Part shown: piece after piece, positions 1 to 8,504 of the stretch | Position numbering within the stretch: the stretch's first letter is position 1 | How the letters are laid out: the number at the start of each line of letters is the position of its first letter | Source of the DNA: Polynucleobacter sp. | Lineage (GTDB): Bacteria > Pseudomonadota > Gammaproteobacteria > Burkholderiales > Burkholderiaceae | Length of the DNA stretch: 64,000 bases | Assembly: GCF_030693775.1 (NCBI RefSeq) | Contig: NZ_JAUXZY010000004.1 | Location: forward strand, 186,001 to 250,000 | Reading direction: 5' to 3' | Position numbers and translations under genes: made by a program | The notes under the pieces: model-generated | Told to the model about the DNA's origin: nothing | Database searches by the model: none | The model's input: only the letters and a program-made list of their open reading frames with translations

Positions 1-437
1 ACTGGAATGTCAAAAAAGCCTTGAATTTGGTCTGCATGGAGGTCCATGGTTAATACGCGCTCAATGCCGGCAACCGATTGCAGCATATTGGCCACAATGC
101 GGGCGGAGATAGCAACCCGCGCGGAACGGGGGCGACGGTCTTGGCGTGCATAGCCGAAGTAAGGGATCACTGCCGTTATGCGGCTTGCAGATGCTCGTTT
201 TAGAGCATCAATCATGATCATTAGCTCCATCACATTATCGTTGGTGGGGGCGCACGTCGATTGAATAACAACGACATTTTTACCGCGCACATTTTCTTGA
301 ATTTCAACCTGAATCTCACCGTCCGAGAACCGACCGACAAACGCCTTGCCGATGGGAAGATTCAATTCTTTGGCTACTGCGTTCGCTAAAACAGGATTTG
401 CATTGCCAGTAAAAAGAGTCAAAAATTCAGAATTCAT
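1..437 (-). CDS. prs: Ribose-phosphate pyrophosphokinase (N-terminal part, runs off the window)
   Basis: Makes PRPP from ribose 5-phosphate and ATP, feeding purine, pyrimidine, histidine, tryptophan and NAD synthesis in the cytosol. The visible ~145 residues begin [18 protein letters not shown] and include the conserved [10 protein letters not shown] stretch, the flexible-loop motif [10 protein letters not shown], and [18 protein letters not shown] at the window edge. These are hallmark PRPP synthetase segments. The ATG at 437 is the start because the preceding 70 bases hold only spacer and a tRNA. The remaining two thirds of the gene lie outside the window. It is downstream of tRNA-Gln and ispE on the same strand, the standard Burkholderiaceae order. 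Confidence 0.96.
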   Translation of the reverse strand, partial: MNSEFLTLFTGNANPVLANAVAKELNLPIGKAFVGRFSDGEIQVEIQENVRGKNVVVIQSTCAPTNDNVMELMIMIDALKRASASRITAVIPYFGYARQDRRPRSARVAISARIVANMLQSVAGIERVLTMDLHADQIQGFFDIP

Positions 438-512
438 GATGGCAGTTTGGCTTATGAAGGTTTGGGGGAGTTTTAGACAGAATATCGCATAGCACGTTGT
501 TCAGAAGAAAGT

Positions 513-589
513 TGGCAGGGGAAGAAGGATTCGAACCTTCGCATGCTGGAATCAAAATCCAGTGCCTTAACCAGCTTGGCGATTCCCCT
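513..589 (-). tRNA. tRNA-Gln (anticodon TTG)
   Basis: On the minus strand the 7-bp acceptor stem AGGGGAA/TTCCCCT, the D arm, a CTGGA/TCCAG anticodon stem with loop TTTTGAT (anticodon TTG), a T arm with GTTCGAATC and an encoded CCA end (513-515) can be read directly. It lies six bases downstream of the ispE stop and upstream of prs. It is therefore probably cut out of a shared ispE-tRNA-prs transcript. Confidence 0.96.
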
Positions 590-595
590 ACAGTG

Positions 596-1474
596 TCAAT
601 CTGAAGATATGGAATTGTAAGCGGGATTTTTATTTATCCCCCGAACAATCCGGCCTATCCACTCCCGAGGTAGATTTTGCAATAGAGCGGCGGCACTTGC
701 ACCGTCAAGCTGGCTCGGCAGCGCAGCAAAGACGCTGCTACCAGAACCAGACATTTGGGGCTTAGCGCTTGGCAGGGCCCCGGTGATCCAATCTATCGCA
801 TCCTTCACTTCAGGACAAATCTGCATCGCTACGGCCTGACAGTCATTGATGTATGCCTGATGGGGTAGTGGAGATGCAAGAAAGCGGTCTATTGTAATCG
901 GGGCGTGATCACGGGTCAATTCAGGGTGCTCAAAAAGCGCTTTGGTGGCGATGCCGCGATTGGGGAAAATCACGATAAAGCCTTGCTCGGGCAGGCTAAT
1001 TGCCTGAATTGCCTCGCCAATTCCCTCCACAAAGGCATTGCTTCCATGGATAAAGAAAGGAACATCGGCGCCCAATTGCAGGCCCAGTGCCATGAGCTCA
1101 GGGCGTGAAAGGCCCAGGTTCCAGAGGTGATTTAAGCCAATTAAGGTGGATGCGGCATCGGATGAACCGCCGCCCAGACCGGCTCCGACCGGCAATACTT
1201 TGTTGAGGGTGATTTCAGCGCCCATGGCCACATCGCACTCACGCTGTAGCAGAGTTGCCGCACGGACCACCAAGTCATCAGCTTCAGCAATGCCGGGAAC
1301 GGGGTTGATGCGGGTAATGCGATTACTACTGGTTCTGCAGAGGGTAACGCTATCGCACCAATCAATTAACTGAAAGGCGGACTGCAAGAGGTGATAGCCA
1401 TCCTTCCTCCGGCCAATAATGTGCAGAAATAAATTGAGTTTGGCAGGCGCTAAAAGGGTGAGCGTATCAGTCAT
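596..1474 (-). CDS. ispE: 4-diphosphocytidyl-2-C-methyl-D-erythritol kinase
   Basis: GHMP-family kinase of the MEP isoprenoid pathway. It phosphorylates the 2-hydroxyl of CDP-methylerythritol in the cytosol. The protein has the N-terminal PAKLNLFLHIIGRRKDGYH block, the glycine-rich ATP loop LPVGAGLGGGSSDAA and the C-terminal QMSGSGSSVF motif, all diagnostic for IspE. I place the start at the ATG at 1474 (MTDTLTLLAPAK); an upstream ATG at 1492 adds six residues not typical of the family and lies deeper in the preceding gene. It overlaps the TPR-LolB gene by 8 bp, so translation is probably coupled. Length 292 residues is normal. Confidence 0.96.
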   Translation of the reverse strand: MTDTLTLLAPAKLNLFLHIIGRRKDGYHLLQSAFQLIDWCDSVTLCRTSSNRITRINPVPGIAEADDLVVRAATLLQRECDVAMGAEITLNKVLPVGAGLGGGSSDAASTLIGLNHLWNLGLSRPELMALGLQLGADVPFFIHGSNAFVEGIGEAIQAISLPEQGFIVIFPNRGIATKALFEHPELTRDHAPITIDRFLASPLPHQAYINDCQAVAMQICPEVKDAIDWITGALPSAKPQMSGSGSSVFAALPSQLDGASAAALLQNLPREWIGRIVRGINKNPAYNSISSD

Positions 1475-2978
1475 CAATTTGATCAAAAACAAGGCGGATA
1501 TCGATTGGCCCTGTTTTCGTATTGCGGGTCATATTTAGTTTTTCTAGCTTGCTGCTACTGTCGCCCCAAACATAGGATAAGTTCCATCCATCTTGACTGA
1601 TTTTCGAAACAATACCGTTGGGACTGCGTTCTAAGCTGGCTGGGCTACCAGGCCGCACTTGGCCGCGCAGCCAGTCCGATAAGCCACGCGCAGGCAAAGG
1701 CAGCCCTAATGCAGACTGAATCAGGGTATCTGCATCAATTGCTTTGCTTATTTTGCCGTCACGTTCTAACACTGCTTCGCCGGGGGTAATGGTAATTTTT
1801 GCAATCGAGCCCCCGACCGGATTACGAATCTCCAAAGTGTCGTTCAGCGCATCTTGGCTGAGGGTGAAGCCGCCCGAGCCTCCCTCGGCAGGCCGTTCAG
1901 CGCCGCCGTTCATGCGAATCGAAAAGCGGCCATCCCAAACAATCTTGGTGGACTGGTTGGGCATTACCCAGTTGGGCTTGAAGCGTTTTAAGGTTTCACG
2001 CAGGGTGGCATTGTTCGCATCCATTCGTTCGGCATCACGCCATGCGCTTTCGGCCGCGTTTAGATTGCCGATGGCCCAATACACCTCACCTAAGTGCGCT
2101 GATATTTCTGCTTCGGGTTTCATCTGAGCTGCTTTGCTCAGCTGGTCGCGCGCTAGCTCCAGTTTGCCTAGGCGGAAATTAACCCAGCCGAGGCTATCTA
2201 AGATAAAGGCATCTTGTGGCGCTAGGTTGTGTGCCTTCGTTATGAGGGCCAATGCCTCTGGCAGATTCTGCTTGCGATCGGCCAGGGAGTAACCGAGTGC
2301 ATTCAGTGCATTGGCATCGTTCGGTGTTTTTTTCAGAATTTGCCGCAGGGTCGATTCCATCACATCAAAGCGACCCACTTTTTCCGCTGCCATCGCATAG
2401 GTATACAAAATGCCAGAGTCACTGGGCAAGGGCTTGAGTGCAGAGATAATTTCAAAATAGGCGCGCATTGCTGCGCCCTCATCCACTGCGCGACCCAGTA
2501 GTGGTTGCAGCTGTTTCAAAATGCGCTCTTGACTCGCAGGATCTTGTTTCTGTAATAAGGCAATTGCGGGTTTTACAGAATCAGACCAGCGTTGATTGAG
2601 CATTAATAAGGTAACCAGCACTTCTTTTGGCTTGGTATCTCCTGCAGGAGCAAGGCTGTCCCATGCGCTAGCCGCATCGAGCGCAAGCTCAGGGGCATTG
2701 GCTGCAATCGCAATCTCCATGGCGCGCTGGGCCAACTTTGGATCGCCAGTTTGACGGGCTAGGCTCAGGTAGGTTTGGTAGGCTAGCGCCGGCTCACCCC
2801 GCTGGAGGGCGATCTCAGAGGCCAAGATCTCAAAAACCTGCTCACCAGTAGCCCCTTGGTTGCTATGCGCCAATGAACCCCAGCCGAGGCATGCGCTAGC
2901 CAGTAATAATATGACACGCTTGCGAGCAGGCAACAGGGCTTCAGTGAGGCGCAAATGCATTAAATGGAACATAGGCAC
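1467..2978 (-). CDS. lolB: TPR-repeat protein fused to a LolB outer-membrane lipoprotein receptor domain
   Basis: One 503-residue frame holds an N-terminal hydrophobic export signal, a TPR/Sel-like superhelix (about residues 40-335, with repeats such as NDANALNALGYSLADRK and DAFILDSLGWVNFRLGKL) and a LolB domain from about residue 345 (IVWDGRFSIRMNGG ... LPLPARGLSDWLRGQ ... GWNLSYVWG). LolB receives lipoproteins from LolA and inserts them in the outer membrane. In related Burkholderiaceae the TPR protein and LolB are, from memory, two adjacent genes in this same slot; here they are joined. The signal region ends LLLASAC, a poor lipobox (Ala at -3), so lipidation is doubtful. The start could also be an ATG three or seven codons in. 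It is divergent from mutM with only 29 bp between. Confidence 0.85.
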   Translation of the reverse strand: MPMFHLMHLRLTEALLPARKRVILLLASACLGWGSLAHSNQGATGEQVFEILASEIALQRGEPALAYQTYLSLARQTGDPKLAQRAMEIAIAANAPELALDAASAWDSLAPAGDTKPKEVLVTLLMLNQRWSDSVKPAIALLQKQDPASQERILKQLQPLLGRAVDEGAAMRAYFEIISALKPLPSDSGILYTYAMAAEKVGRFDVMESTLRQILKKTPNDANALNALGYSLADRKQNLPEALALITKAHNLAPQDAFILDSLGWVNFRLGKLELARDQLSKAAQMKPEAEISAHLGEVYWAIGNLNAAESAWRDAERMDANNATLRETLKRFKPNWVMPNQSTKIVWDGRFSIRMNGGAERPAEGGSGGFTLSQDALNDTLEIRNPVGGSIAKITITPGEAVLERDGKISKAIDADTLIQSALGLPLPARGLSDWLRGQVRPGSPASLERSPNGIVSKISQDGWNLSYVWGDSSSKLEKLNMTRNTKTGPIDIRLVFDQIDD

Positions 2979-3007
2979 ATTCTAATCTCCGAATCTACAA
3001 TTCACCT

Positions 3008-3844
3008 ATGCCAGAACTCCCAGAAGTAGAAGTCACACGCCTTGGAATACAGCCGCACCTAGAAGGGGAGCGGATTACCGATACCCTGATTATTGATGGC
3101 AGGTTACGCTGGCCCGTGCCGCGTAATCTGCGGGCAATCTTGCTGGGCCAAACCCTGCACGGCATTGAACGCAGGGGAAAGTATTTGTTATTGCAAATGG
3201 ATCAAGGGTATTTGCTGATCCATTTGGGCATGACGGGAGTTCTACGGGTATTGCCAGTCAAGGAACCATTAAAGCCCCATGACCGGGTTGTATTGGTATT
3301 CGGTAAGCGCAGCTTACGTTTACATGATCCGCGTAAATTTGGGGCGGTACTATGGCATGCAAATAAGAGCGGTCCCATCGAGGATCACCCCTTACTTAGT
3401 AAGTTAGGAACAGAACCCTTTTCCGCTGATTTTGCGAACGAGCGAGGCGCTGCAGTTCTCTACCGCTGTTCGCGCGGACGGAGTGTTGCAGTGAAATCTT
3501 TTTTACTTGCAGGGCAGGCCGTTGTCGGGGTTGGCAATATTTACTGCTCAGAGAGTTTGTTTGAGGCCGGAATACATCCTGCAAAGCAGGCAGGAAAATT
3601 AACCAAGCCACAATGTGCGCGTCTAGCGAGCGCTGTACGCATGGTATTAACGAAAGCCATTGCCGCAGGCGGTAGTACTTTACGTGACTTTGTTGATAGC
3701 GAGGGTAAGCAGGGCTACTTCATGATGGAAAGCAAGGTCTATGATCGACGGGGCGAGCCCTGCCGAGTATGCAAGACGCCGATTCAGCAGATTGTTCAAG
3801 GTCAGCGTTCCACTTACTTTTGCCCTGTATGCCAAAAGCGCTAA
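3008..3844 (+). CDS. mutM: Formamidopyrimidine-DNA glycosylase
   Basis: Removes 8-oxoguanine and formamidopyrimidines and nicks the DNA by beta,delta-elimination. The catalytic N terminus MPELPEVEVTRLG (Pro2 nucleophile, Glu3), Lys in RRGKYLL, the helix-two-turn-helix region (VVGVGNIYCSESLF) and the C-terminal zinc finger CRVCKTPIQQ ... YFCPVCQKR are all present. Length 278 is typical. The ATG at 3008 is fixed because Pro2 must follow it. The gene overlaps mutY by 16 bp, so the two anti-8-oxoguanine enzymes are translationally linked. Confidence 0.98.
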   Translation: MPELPEVEVTRLGIQPHLEGERITDTLIIDGRLRWPVPRNLRAILLGQTLHGIERRGKYLLLQMDQGYLLIHLGMTGVLRVLPVKEPLKPHDRVVLVFGKRSLRLHDPRKFGAVLWHANKSGPIEDHPLLSKLGTEPFSADFANERGAAVLYRCSRGRSVAVKSFLLAGQAVVGVGNIYCSESLFEAGIHPAKQAGKLTKPQCARLASAVRMVLTKAIAAGGSTLRDFVDSEGKQGYFMMESKVYDRRGEPCRVCKTPIQQIVQGQRSTYFCPVCQKR

Positions 3845-5088
3845 GTACGCAACCGACACACGATGCTGCTCTCATTGCATCCTTTTCAAAGCAACTGATT
3901 CAGTGGCATAAAAAGCATGGACGTCATGGACTACCATGGCAAAGCATTACTGACCCCTATGCTGTGTGGGTCTCTGAAATCATGCTGCAACAAACGCAGG
4001 TAGCTACTGTGCTGGAGCGCTACCCCAAAATGATGAAGCGCTTTCCATCGGTAGTGCATTTGGCTCGCGCCAATATTGATGAGATATTGGCTGAATGGAG
4101 CGGCTTGGGCTATTACTCGCGGGCGCGTAATTTACATGCTTGCGCAAAGCAAGTCGTAACGCAATACCAAGGGAAATTTCCGTCCGACCCTATGGCCCTA
4201 GAAGGCCTTAGTGGCATTGGGCGATCAACAGCAGGGGCGATTGCCGCATTTGCTTTTCAGGCTAGGGCGCCAATTTTGGATGCCAATGTGAAGCGCGTAT
4301 TAGCACGGCTATTTGGTATTAGTGGCGCGCTGCAAGAAAAGAAGGTGACGGATTCGCTGTGGCAATTAGCTACGGAACTTCTTCCGCGATCACCACAGCA
4401 CATGCCGGTGTATACCCAAGCACTGATGGATTTTGGTGCCACCTGGTGCACCGCAAAACAACCGGTTTGCTTGACGCAAAAAGCACCATGCCCATTTGAG
4501 GGTTCGTGTCAGGCAAAGGCCTTAGATCAAGTGCTTGCGATTCCAAAAAAAGAAATTAAAAAGAAGTCGCCGCAATTTGCGTGTGCGGTTGGCGTTCTGA
4601 CCCACGGCAATACGGTGCTATTGCAAAAGCGTCCTGCTAAAGCCATTTGGGGCGGTCTTTGGTCGCTGCCTGAGAGTCCATGGCAAGCGCAAACGGCAAT
4701 AGACTTAAGCTCCACAGTACAGGCAGAGTCATTAACGGGCGAGCAACTGATCGGATTGATTCTGCCAAACCTATCTTCTAAAAAAACACCGGCTTTGTTT
4801 GGGGGGTTAGTGAGGACGGGTATGGGCATAAAACATATTTTTAGCCACCGCGTTTTACAGATTCAGACCTATGAGATGGCCCTGAATGCCAAGGCAAAAA
4901 AAGAGTTGGACAGGAGTATTGGGTCAACTGAAAATCAGTTTATTTGGGCCGAGCTGGATACGCTCGAGCAGTACGGACTTCCCCAGCCGATCAGGCTGCT
5001 TTTGGAGGGGCGGAATCCAGCTCGCGGTGGCGCTGAATCAGATCAATACACGAATGCAGCTCCGATTGCTTTGAAAAGTAGCTCATGA
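3829..5088 (+). CDS. mutY: A/G-specific adenine DNA glycosylase
   Basis: Removes adenine mispaired with 8-oxoguanine. Visible features: catalytic helix IMLQQTQVATVLERY, helix-hairpin-helix LEGLSGIGRSTAGAIAAF, catalytic Asp in APILDANVKRVLARLFG, a four-cysteine Fe-S loop, and a C-terminal NUDIX-like 8-oxoG recognition domain (LLQKRPAKAIWGGLWSLPE, FSHRVLQIQ). The Fe-S loop spacing is C-X6-C-X6-C-X5-C rather than the usual C-X6-C-X2-C-X5-C. The start is the ATG at 3829 inside the end of mutM; an earlier in-frame ATG at 3769 would give an unlikely extension. The last ~33 codons overlap rapZ tail to tail for 98 bp. Confidence 0.95.
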   Translation: MPKALSTQPTHDAALIASFSKQLIQWHKKHGRHGLPWQSITDPYAVWVSEIMLQQTQVATVLERYPKMMKRFPSVVHLARANIDEILAEWSGLGYYSRARNLHACAKQVVTQYQGKFPSDPMALEGLSGIGRSTAGAIAAFAFQARAPILDANVKRVLARLFGISGALQEKKVTDSLWQLATELLPRSPQHMPVYTQALMDFGATWCTAKQPVCLTQKAPCPFEGSCQAKALDQVLAIPKKEIKKKSPQFACAVGVLTHGNTVLLQKRPAKAIWGGLWSLPESPWQAQTAIDLSSTVQAESLTGEQLIGLILPNLSSKKTPALFGGLVRTGMGIKHIFSHRVLQIQTYEMALNAKAKKELDRSIGSTENQFIWAELDTLEQYGLPQPIRLLLEGRNPARGGAESDQYTNAAPIALKSSS

Positions 5089-5884
5089 GTTGGTCGACCA
5101 AAAAGACCGAGCGGTGCTGTCCGCCGGTGCAACCAATGGCAACGGTCAAATAGCTTCTGCCGTCCGCAATGTAGCTGGGCAGCCACTTCTCAATAAAGTG
5201 AACGATGTCTTCTTCCATACTCTTGACTACCGGAAGCTCTCGTAAAAAGGCCTTCACTGGCTCATCATGCCCAGTCAGCGGACGTAGCACTTTGTCGTAA
5301 TGGGGATTAGGTAGGCAGCGAACATCAAAGACTAGGTCAGCCTCGCTGGGAACGCCTTTCTTAAAACCAAATGACTCCAGAATGAGTGTGAGGCCATTGG
5401 GCTTTTCTTTAAGAAGCTCATGAATCCAGGCGCGCAAGGTATGCGATGGAAGATTACTGGTATCGATGCTATGGGCTTGCTCCCGTAATGGATCCAGTAA
5501 ACTACGTTCACGCTCGATCGCCTCAATGATGGTAGCCGATTGATTCTGTTGTGCGCTGACAGCAGCAGACAGAGGGTGGCGACGGCGCGTTTCGGAGAAG
5601 CGCTGCACTAAGGTATTCGTGTCAGCATTCAGAAACAACACTCGGACTTGATGCTTTTTGCTAATGGTTTCTAAGAGGGTCGGCAGCTCTGCAATCGATT
5701 GGCCGCGCCGCGCATCAATTGCAACTGCAACAAACTCACGCCCTTCATTCTCCATCGCAGTGATGAGGTTTTCCAATAATGGCACGGGCAAGTTATCGAC
5801 GCAATCGTAACCACTGTCTTCAAATGCCCTGAGGGCAACCGATTTACCTGAGCCAGAGATCCCGGTTATCAGATGGATCTGCAT
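4991..5884 (-). CDS. rapZ: RNase adapter protein RapZ (YvcJ/YhbJ family P-loop ATPase)
   Basis: In enterobacteria RapZ guides RNase E to the sRNA GlmZ and senses glucosamine-6-phosphate; in betaproteobacteria the target is less clear. The protein shows Walker A GISGSGKSVALRAFED, the motif DCVDNLPVPLL, FGFKKGVPSEADLVFDVR, and C-terminal VAIGCTGGQHRSVFLVDQL. Length 297 compares with 284 in E. coli. It is the last gene of the hpf-ptsN-hprK-rapZ run, one base after the hprK stop. Its 3' end overlaps mutY on the other strand by 98 bp. Confidence 0.94.
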   Translation of the reverse strand: MQIHLITGISGSGKSVALRAFEDSGYDCVDNLPVPLLENLITAMENEGREFVAVAIDARRGQSIAELPTLLETISKKHQVRVLFLNADTNTLVQRFSETRRRHPLSAAVSAQQNQSATIIEAIERERSLLDPLREQAHSIDTSNLPSHTLRAWIHELLKEKPNGLTLILESFGFKKGVPSEADLVFDVRCLPNPHYDKVLRPLTGHDEPVKAFLRELPVVKSMEEDIVHFIEKWLPSYIADGRSYLTVAIGCTGGQHRSVFLVDQLMSYFSKQSELHSCIDLIQRHRELDSAPPKAA

Positions 5885-5885
5885 A

Positions 5886-6872
5886 CTAAATTAAGCGCCC
5901 TTGAATTTTTGGCTGCTCTGATTCGGTAATCATTTGTACGCGCTGTCGCTCAATGAATTCTTTCAAGGTATCGATGCCACGCAATTGCAAAATGGTATTA
6001 CGGACCGCAGCCTCTACCAGCACCGCTAGATTTCGTCCTGCTGCCACTTGAATTTTCACCGTACGAATTTGCGTTCCCAATACATCAATAAACTGGGCAT
6101 CAATCGGTAGGCGCTCAAACTCACCGTCATTGCGGCGGACCAACTGAACAATCAGACGTAACTTCAGTTTGCGGCGGACTGCGGTTTCACCAAAAATAGT
6201 GCGGATATCAAGTAAGCCTAAGCCGCGCACTTCGAGTAAATCACGCAGAATCACGGGGCAACGCCCTTCAATGTAGTCTGGACCAAGTCGCGCAAAATCT
6301 ACTGCATCATCAGCAACCAGGCCATGCCCCCGGGAGATCAGCTCTAAACCCAATTCGCTTTTGCCAAGACCCGATTCACCCATGATGAGGACGCCCAACC
6401 CCAAAATATCCATAAAGACCCCGTGCATGGTGACTTGAGGTGCTCCAATTTTGGTTAGGTAAGTCCGTAAATGGTCGATGACCTCAGCTGCTGAAACGGG
6501 AGTGGTGAAGAGCGGAGTGGAGGAGCGCTGGCAAAACAACTCCAAATCGGGATCGGCTACTCGGCCATCCGCCACAATCACACAGGGCGGCGTTTTTGAA
6601 ATCAGATTGGCAATTTGAGCATGACGCTGTTCGGCGGTCAGGTCGGCGTGGTAATCAACCTCTTGCTCGCCAAATATTTGAATGCGGCTGGGGTGGATCA
6701 GGTTAAGGTGACCAACCAGGTCAGAGGAGGCCGCAGCTGCGCGTACCGCTTCGGTTGGAAATTTACGATCAGCTCCTTCTAGGCCACGAATCCAAGATAG
6801 CTTGAGATCCGAGACGTTGTCATCAAAAATCTGAAGCGCGGTGAGACCCTCAAGCAGCAGATGTTGTGACAT
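5886..6872 (-). CDS. hprK: HPr kinase/phosphorylase
   Basis: Phosphorylates and dephosphorylates a serine of HPr or NPr proteins. It has an N-terminal DRTGG-like domain and a C-terminal kinase domain with P-loop [18 protein letters not shown], the DDAVDFARL stretch and the K3 loop region ([18 protein letters not shown]). Length 328 is normal for proteobacterial HprK. It sits between ptsN and rapZ, three bases from the ptsN stop, so it belongs to the regulatory nitrogen-PTS operon. No HPr or NPr gene is visible in the window. Confidence 0.95.
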   Translation of the reverse strand: MSQHLLLEGLTALQIFDDNVSDLKLSWIRGLEGADRKFPTEAVRAAAASSDLVGHLNLIHPSRIQIFGEQEVDYHADLTAEQRHAQIANLISKTPPCVIVADGRVADPDLELFCQRSSTPLFTTPVSAAEVIDHLRTYLTKIGAPQVTMHGVFMDILGLGVLIMGESGLGKSELGLELISRGHGLVADDAVDFARLGPDYIEGRCPVILRDLLEVRGLGLLDIRTIFGETAVRRKLKLRLIVQLVRRNDGEFERLPIDAQFIDVLGTQIRTVKIQVAAGRNLAVLVEAAVRNTILQLRGIDTLKEFIERQRVQMITESEQPKIQGRLI

Positions 6873-6875
6873 AAA

Positions 6876-7331
6876 TCAGGTACTCCATTCCTGTAATAGC
6901 AGGCCCACCTTTGCTGGATCACTTTCGGCATTGATTTTGCTACGCGTATCGGGATCGGAGAGAAGTTGCGCAATCGAAGAAAGGATTTCTAGATGTTGCT
7001 GCGTTGCTTTTTCAGGCACCAGTAAAAAAATGAGTATCGATACAGGTAGGCCATCGGGAGCAGCAAATTCAATCGGTGTATTCAGCCGAACCAATGCTGC
7101 CACAGGTTCTTTTAATCCCTTGACTCTGCCATGCGGTATTGCAACCCCAGCACCCAAGGCGGTGGAACCTAAATCCTCACGCGCATTTAAAAACGAAACA
7201 ATGAGGTCGGAGCTAAGGTTTAAACGCTGACTAAATAGAGAGCCTGCTAGCGCAAAAGCTTCAGCTCTGTTTTTGGCAGGGCTATGAAGCGCAATGCAGT
7301 CTGTAGTGAAAAGATCAAGTAGGGCATTCAT
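6876..7331 (-). CDS. ptsN: PTS IIA-like nitrogen-regulatory protein EIIA-Ntr
   Basis: Phosphocarrier regulator that controls potassium uptake, stress and carbon/nitrogen signalling rather than sugar import. The phospho-acceptor histidine lies in GAGVAIPHGRVKGLKEP, the PTS_EIIA_2 signature; the C-terminal half LVPEKATQQHLEILSSIAQLL is also typical. I chose the ATG at 7331 (MNALLDLF); a TTG two codons earlier is possible. At 151 residues it matches the family. In many proteobacteria ptsN follows rpoN and hpf; here hpf is present and rpoN is not. Confidence 0.95.
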   Translation of the reverse strand: MNALLDLFTTDCIALHSPAKNRAEAFALAGSLFSQRLNLSSDLIVSFLNAREDLGSTALGAGVAIPHGRVKGLKEPVAALVRLNTPIEFAAPDGLPVSILIFLLVPEKATQQHLEILSSIAQLLSDPDTRSKINAESDPAKVGLLLQEWST

Positions 7332-7367
7332 ATGCAATTGATTATATGACTAGCCCAATCGATCCGC

Positions 7368-7691
7368 TTATTCCGGGTGTTTTTCGTGGTGGTGGTCTTG
7401 CACCTTTTCCTTGTGCTTGACCACCTGCCGCTCTAGCTTGCCCACAGCAGCGTCGATGGCGTGGTAGAGGTCGGCATTATGTGCCTCAGCGTACAAATCC
7501 TTGCCTTTGAGGTGAATCGTTAACTCCGCGGTTTGCCGTAAATCTTTTTCTTTGGCATTGTCGATCATTAAGAAAACAGTCGCGTCAATCACGTGATCAA
7601 AGTGCTTTCGAACTTTACTCATTCCTAACTCTACATGGGTACGCATTGCGGGGGTAACTTCAAGATGACGGCTGTTGATTTTTAAGTTCAT
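7368..7691 (-). CDS. hpf: Ribosome hibernation promoting factor (short HPF type)
   Basis: Binds the 30S decoding centre and helps form inactive ribosome dimers in stationary phase. The sequence begins MNLKINSRHLEVTPAMR and contains RKHFDHVIDATVFLMI and DLYAEAHNADLYHAIDAAVGKLERQV, diagnostic for the YfiA/HPF family. At 107 residues it is the short form without the dimerisation tail. The ATG at 7691 lies 8 bases after GGAGG, better than a TTG at 7697 only two bases from that site. The last residues are His-rich (HHHEKHPE). A 54 bp gap separates it from lptB, where rpoN usually sits. Confidence 0.95.
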   Translation of the reverse strand: MNLKINSRHLEVTPAMRTHVELGMSKVRKHFDHVIDATVFLMIDNAKEKDLRQTAELTIHLKGKDLYAEAHNADLYHAIDAAVGKLERQVVKHKEKVQDHHHEKHPE

Positions 7692-7745
7692 AAGCAATAC
7701 CTCCAGAGTAGAAACGAACTACTAGTAAATCACATTTACAGTAAA

Positions 7746-8504
7746 TTACATACGGAAATTTTCACCCAGATACACGCGCCGGACAGCATCATTCTCGATA
7801 ATTTCATCTGGCTTGCCGGCAGCCAGGACGCTGCCTTCACTAATAATATAGGCGTGATCGCATATACCTAATGTTTCACGCACATTGTGGTCGGTAATCA
7901 ACACCCCAATTTGACGATCCCGAAGAAAGCGAACGATGCGCTGAATTTCCCCAACTGCTATGGGGTCAACGCCTGCAAACGGTTCGTCGAGCAAGATAAA
8001 TTTAGGCTGAGAGGCAAGTGCCCTGGCAATTTCAACACGTCGCCGCTCACCACCGGAGAGCGATAGCGCTGGATTATTGCGCAGATGGGTAATCTGCAGC
8101 TCCCCCAGGAGCTCATCTAAGCGCGCCCGAATTTCTTTTTTGCTTAGCACCTTACCACCTTGAGCTTGTAACTCTAGTACGGCTTGAATATTCTCAGCAA
8201 CATTGAGCTTCCGAAATACGGAAGCCTCTTGCGGGAGGTAGGACAGGCCCATGCGAGCACGTTCATGAATCGGTAAATGGCTAATTTCTTTTCCATCTAA
8301 ATTAATATTGCCGCCATCGAGTGGAACAAGGCCAACAATCATGTAAAACGACGTGGTTTTGCCGGCACCATTCGGGCCAAGCAGCCCAACCACCTCACCG
8401 CATTTCACTTCAATCGAAACGTCCCGAACAACGGTTCGAGATCCGTAGCGCTTTTGCAGGTTGCTTGCGATCAGTGTTGGGGTGGCTACAGATGCGGTAT
8501 TCAT
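7746..8504 (-). CDS. lptB: LPS export ABC transporter ATP-binding protein
   Basis: Cytosolic ATPase of the LptB2FGC complex that extracts LPS from the inner membrane. Walker A GLLGPNGAGKTTSFYM, Q-loop LPQEASVFRKL, signature LSGGERRRVEIARAL, Walker B FILLDEPFAGVDP and H-loop LITDHNVRETL are intact. The ALASQPKFILLDEPFAGVDP run is typical LptB. It overlaps lptA by 4 bp (ATGA). Length 252 is a little longer than E. coli LptB owing to a short N-terminal tail (MNTASVATPTLIASN). Confidence 0.97.
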   Translation of the reverse strand: MNTASVATPTLIASNLQKRYGSRTVVRDVSIEVKCGEVVGLLGPNGAGKTTSFYMIVGLVPLDGGNINLDGKEISHLPIHERARMGLSYLPQEASVFRKLNVAENIQAVLELQAQGGKVLSKKEIRARLDELLGELQITHLRNNPALSLSGGERRRVEIARALASQPKFILLDEPFAGVDPIAVGEIQRIVRFLRDRQIGVLITDHNVRETLGICDHAYIISEGSVLAAGKPDEIIENDAVRRVYLGENFRM

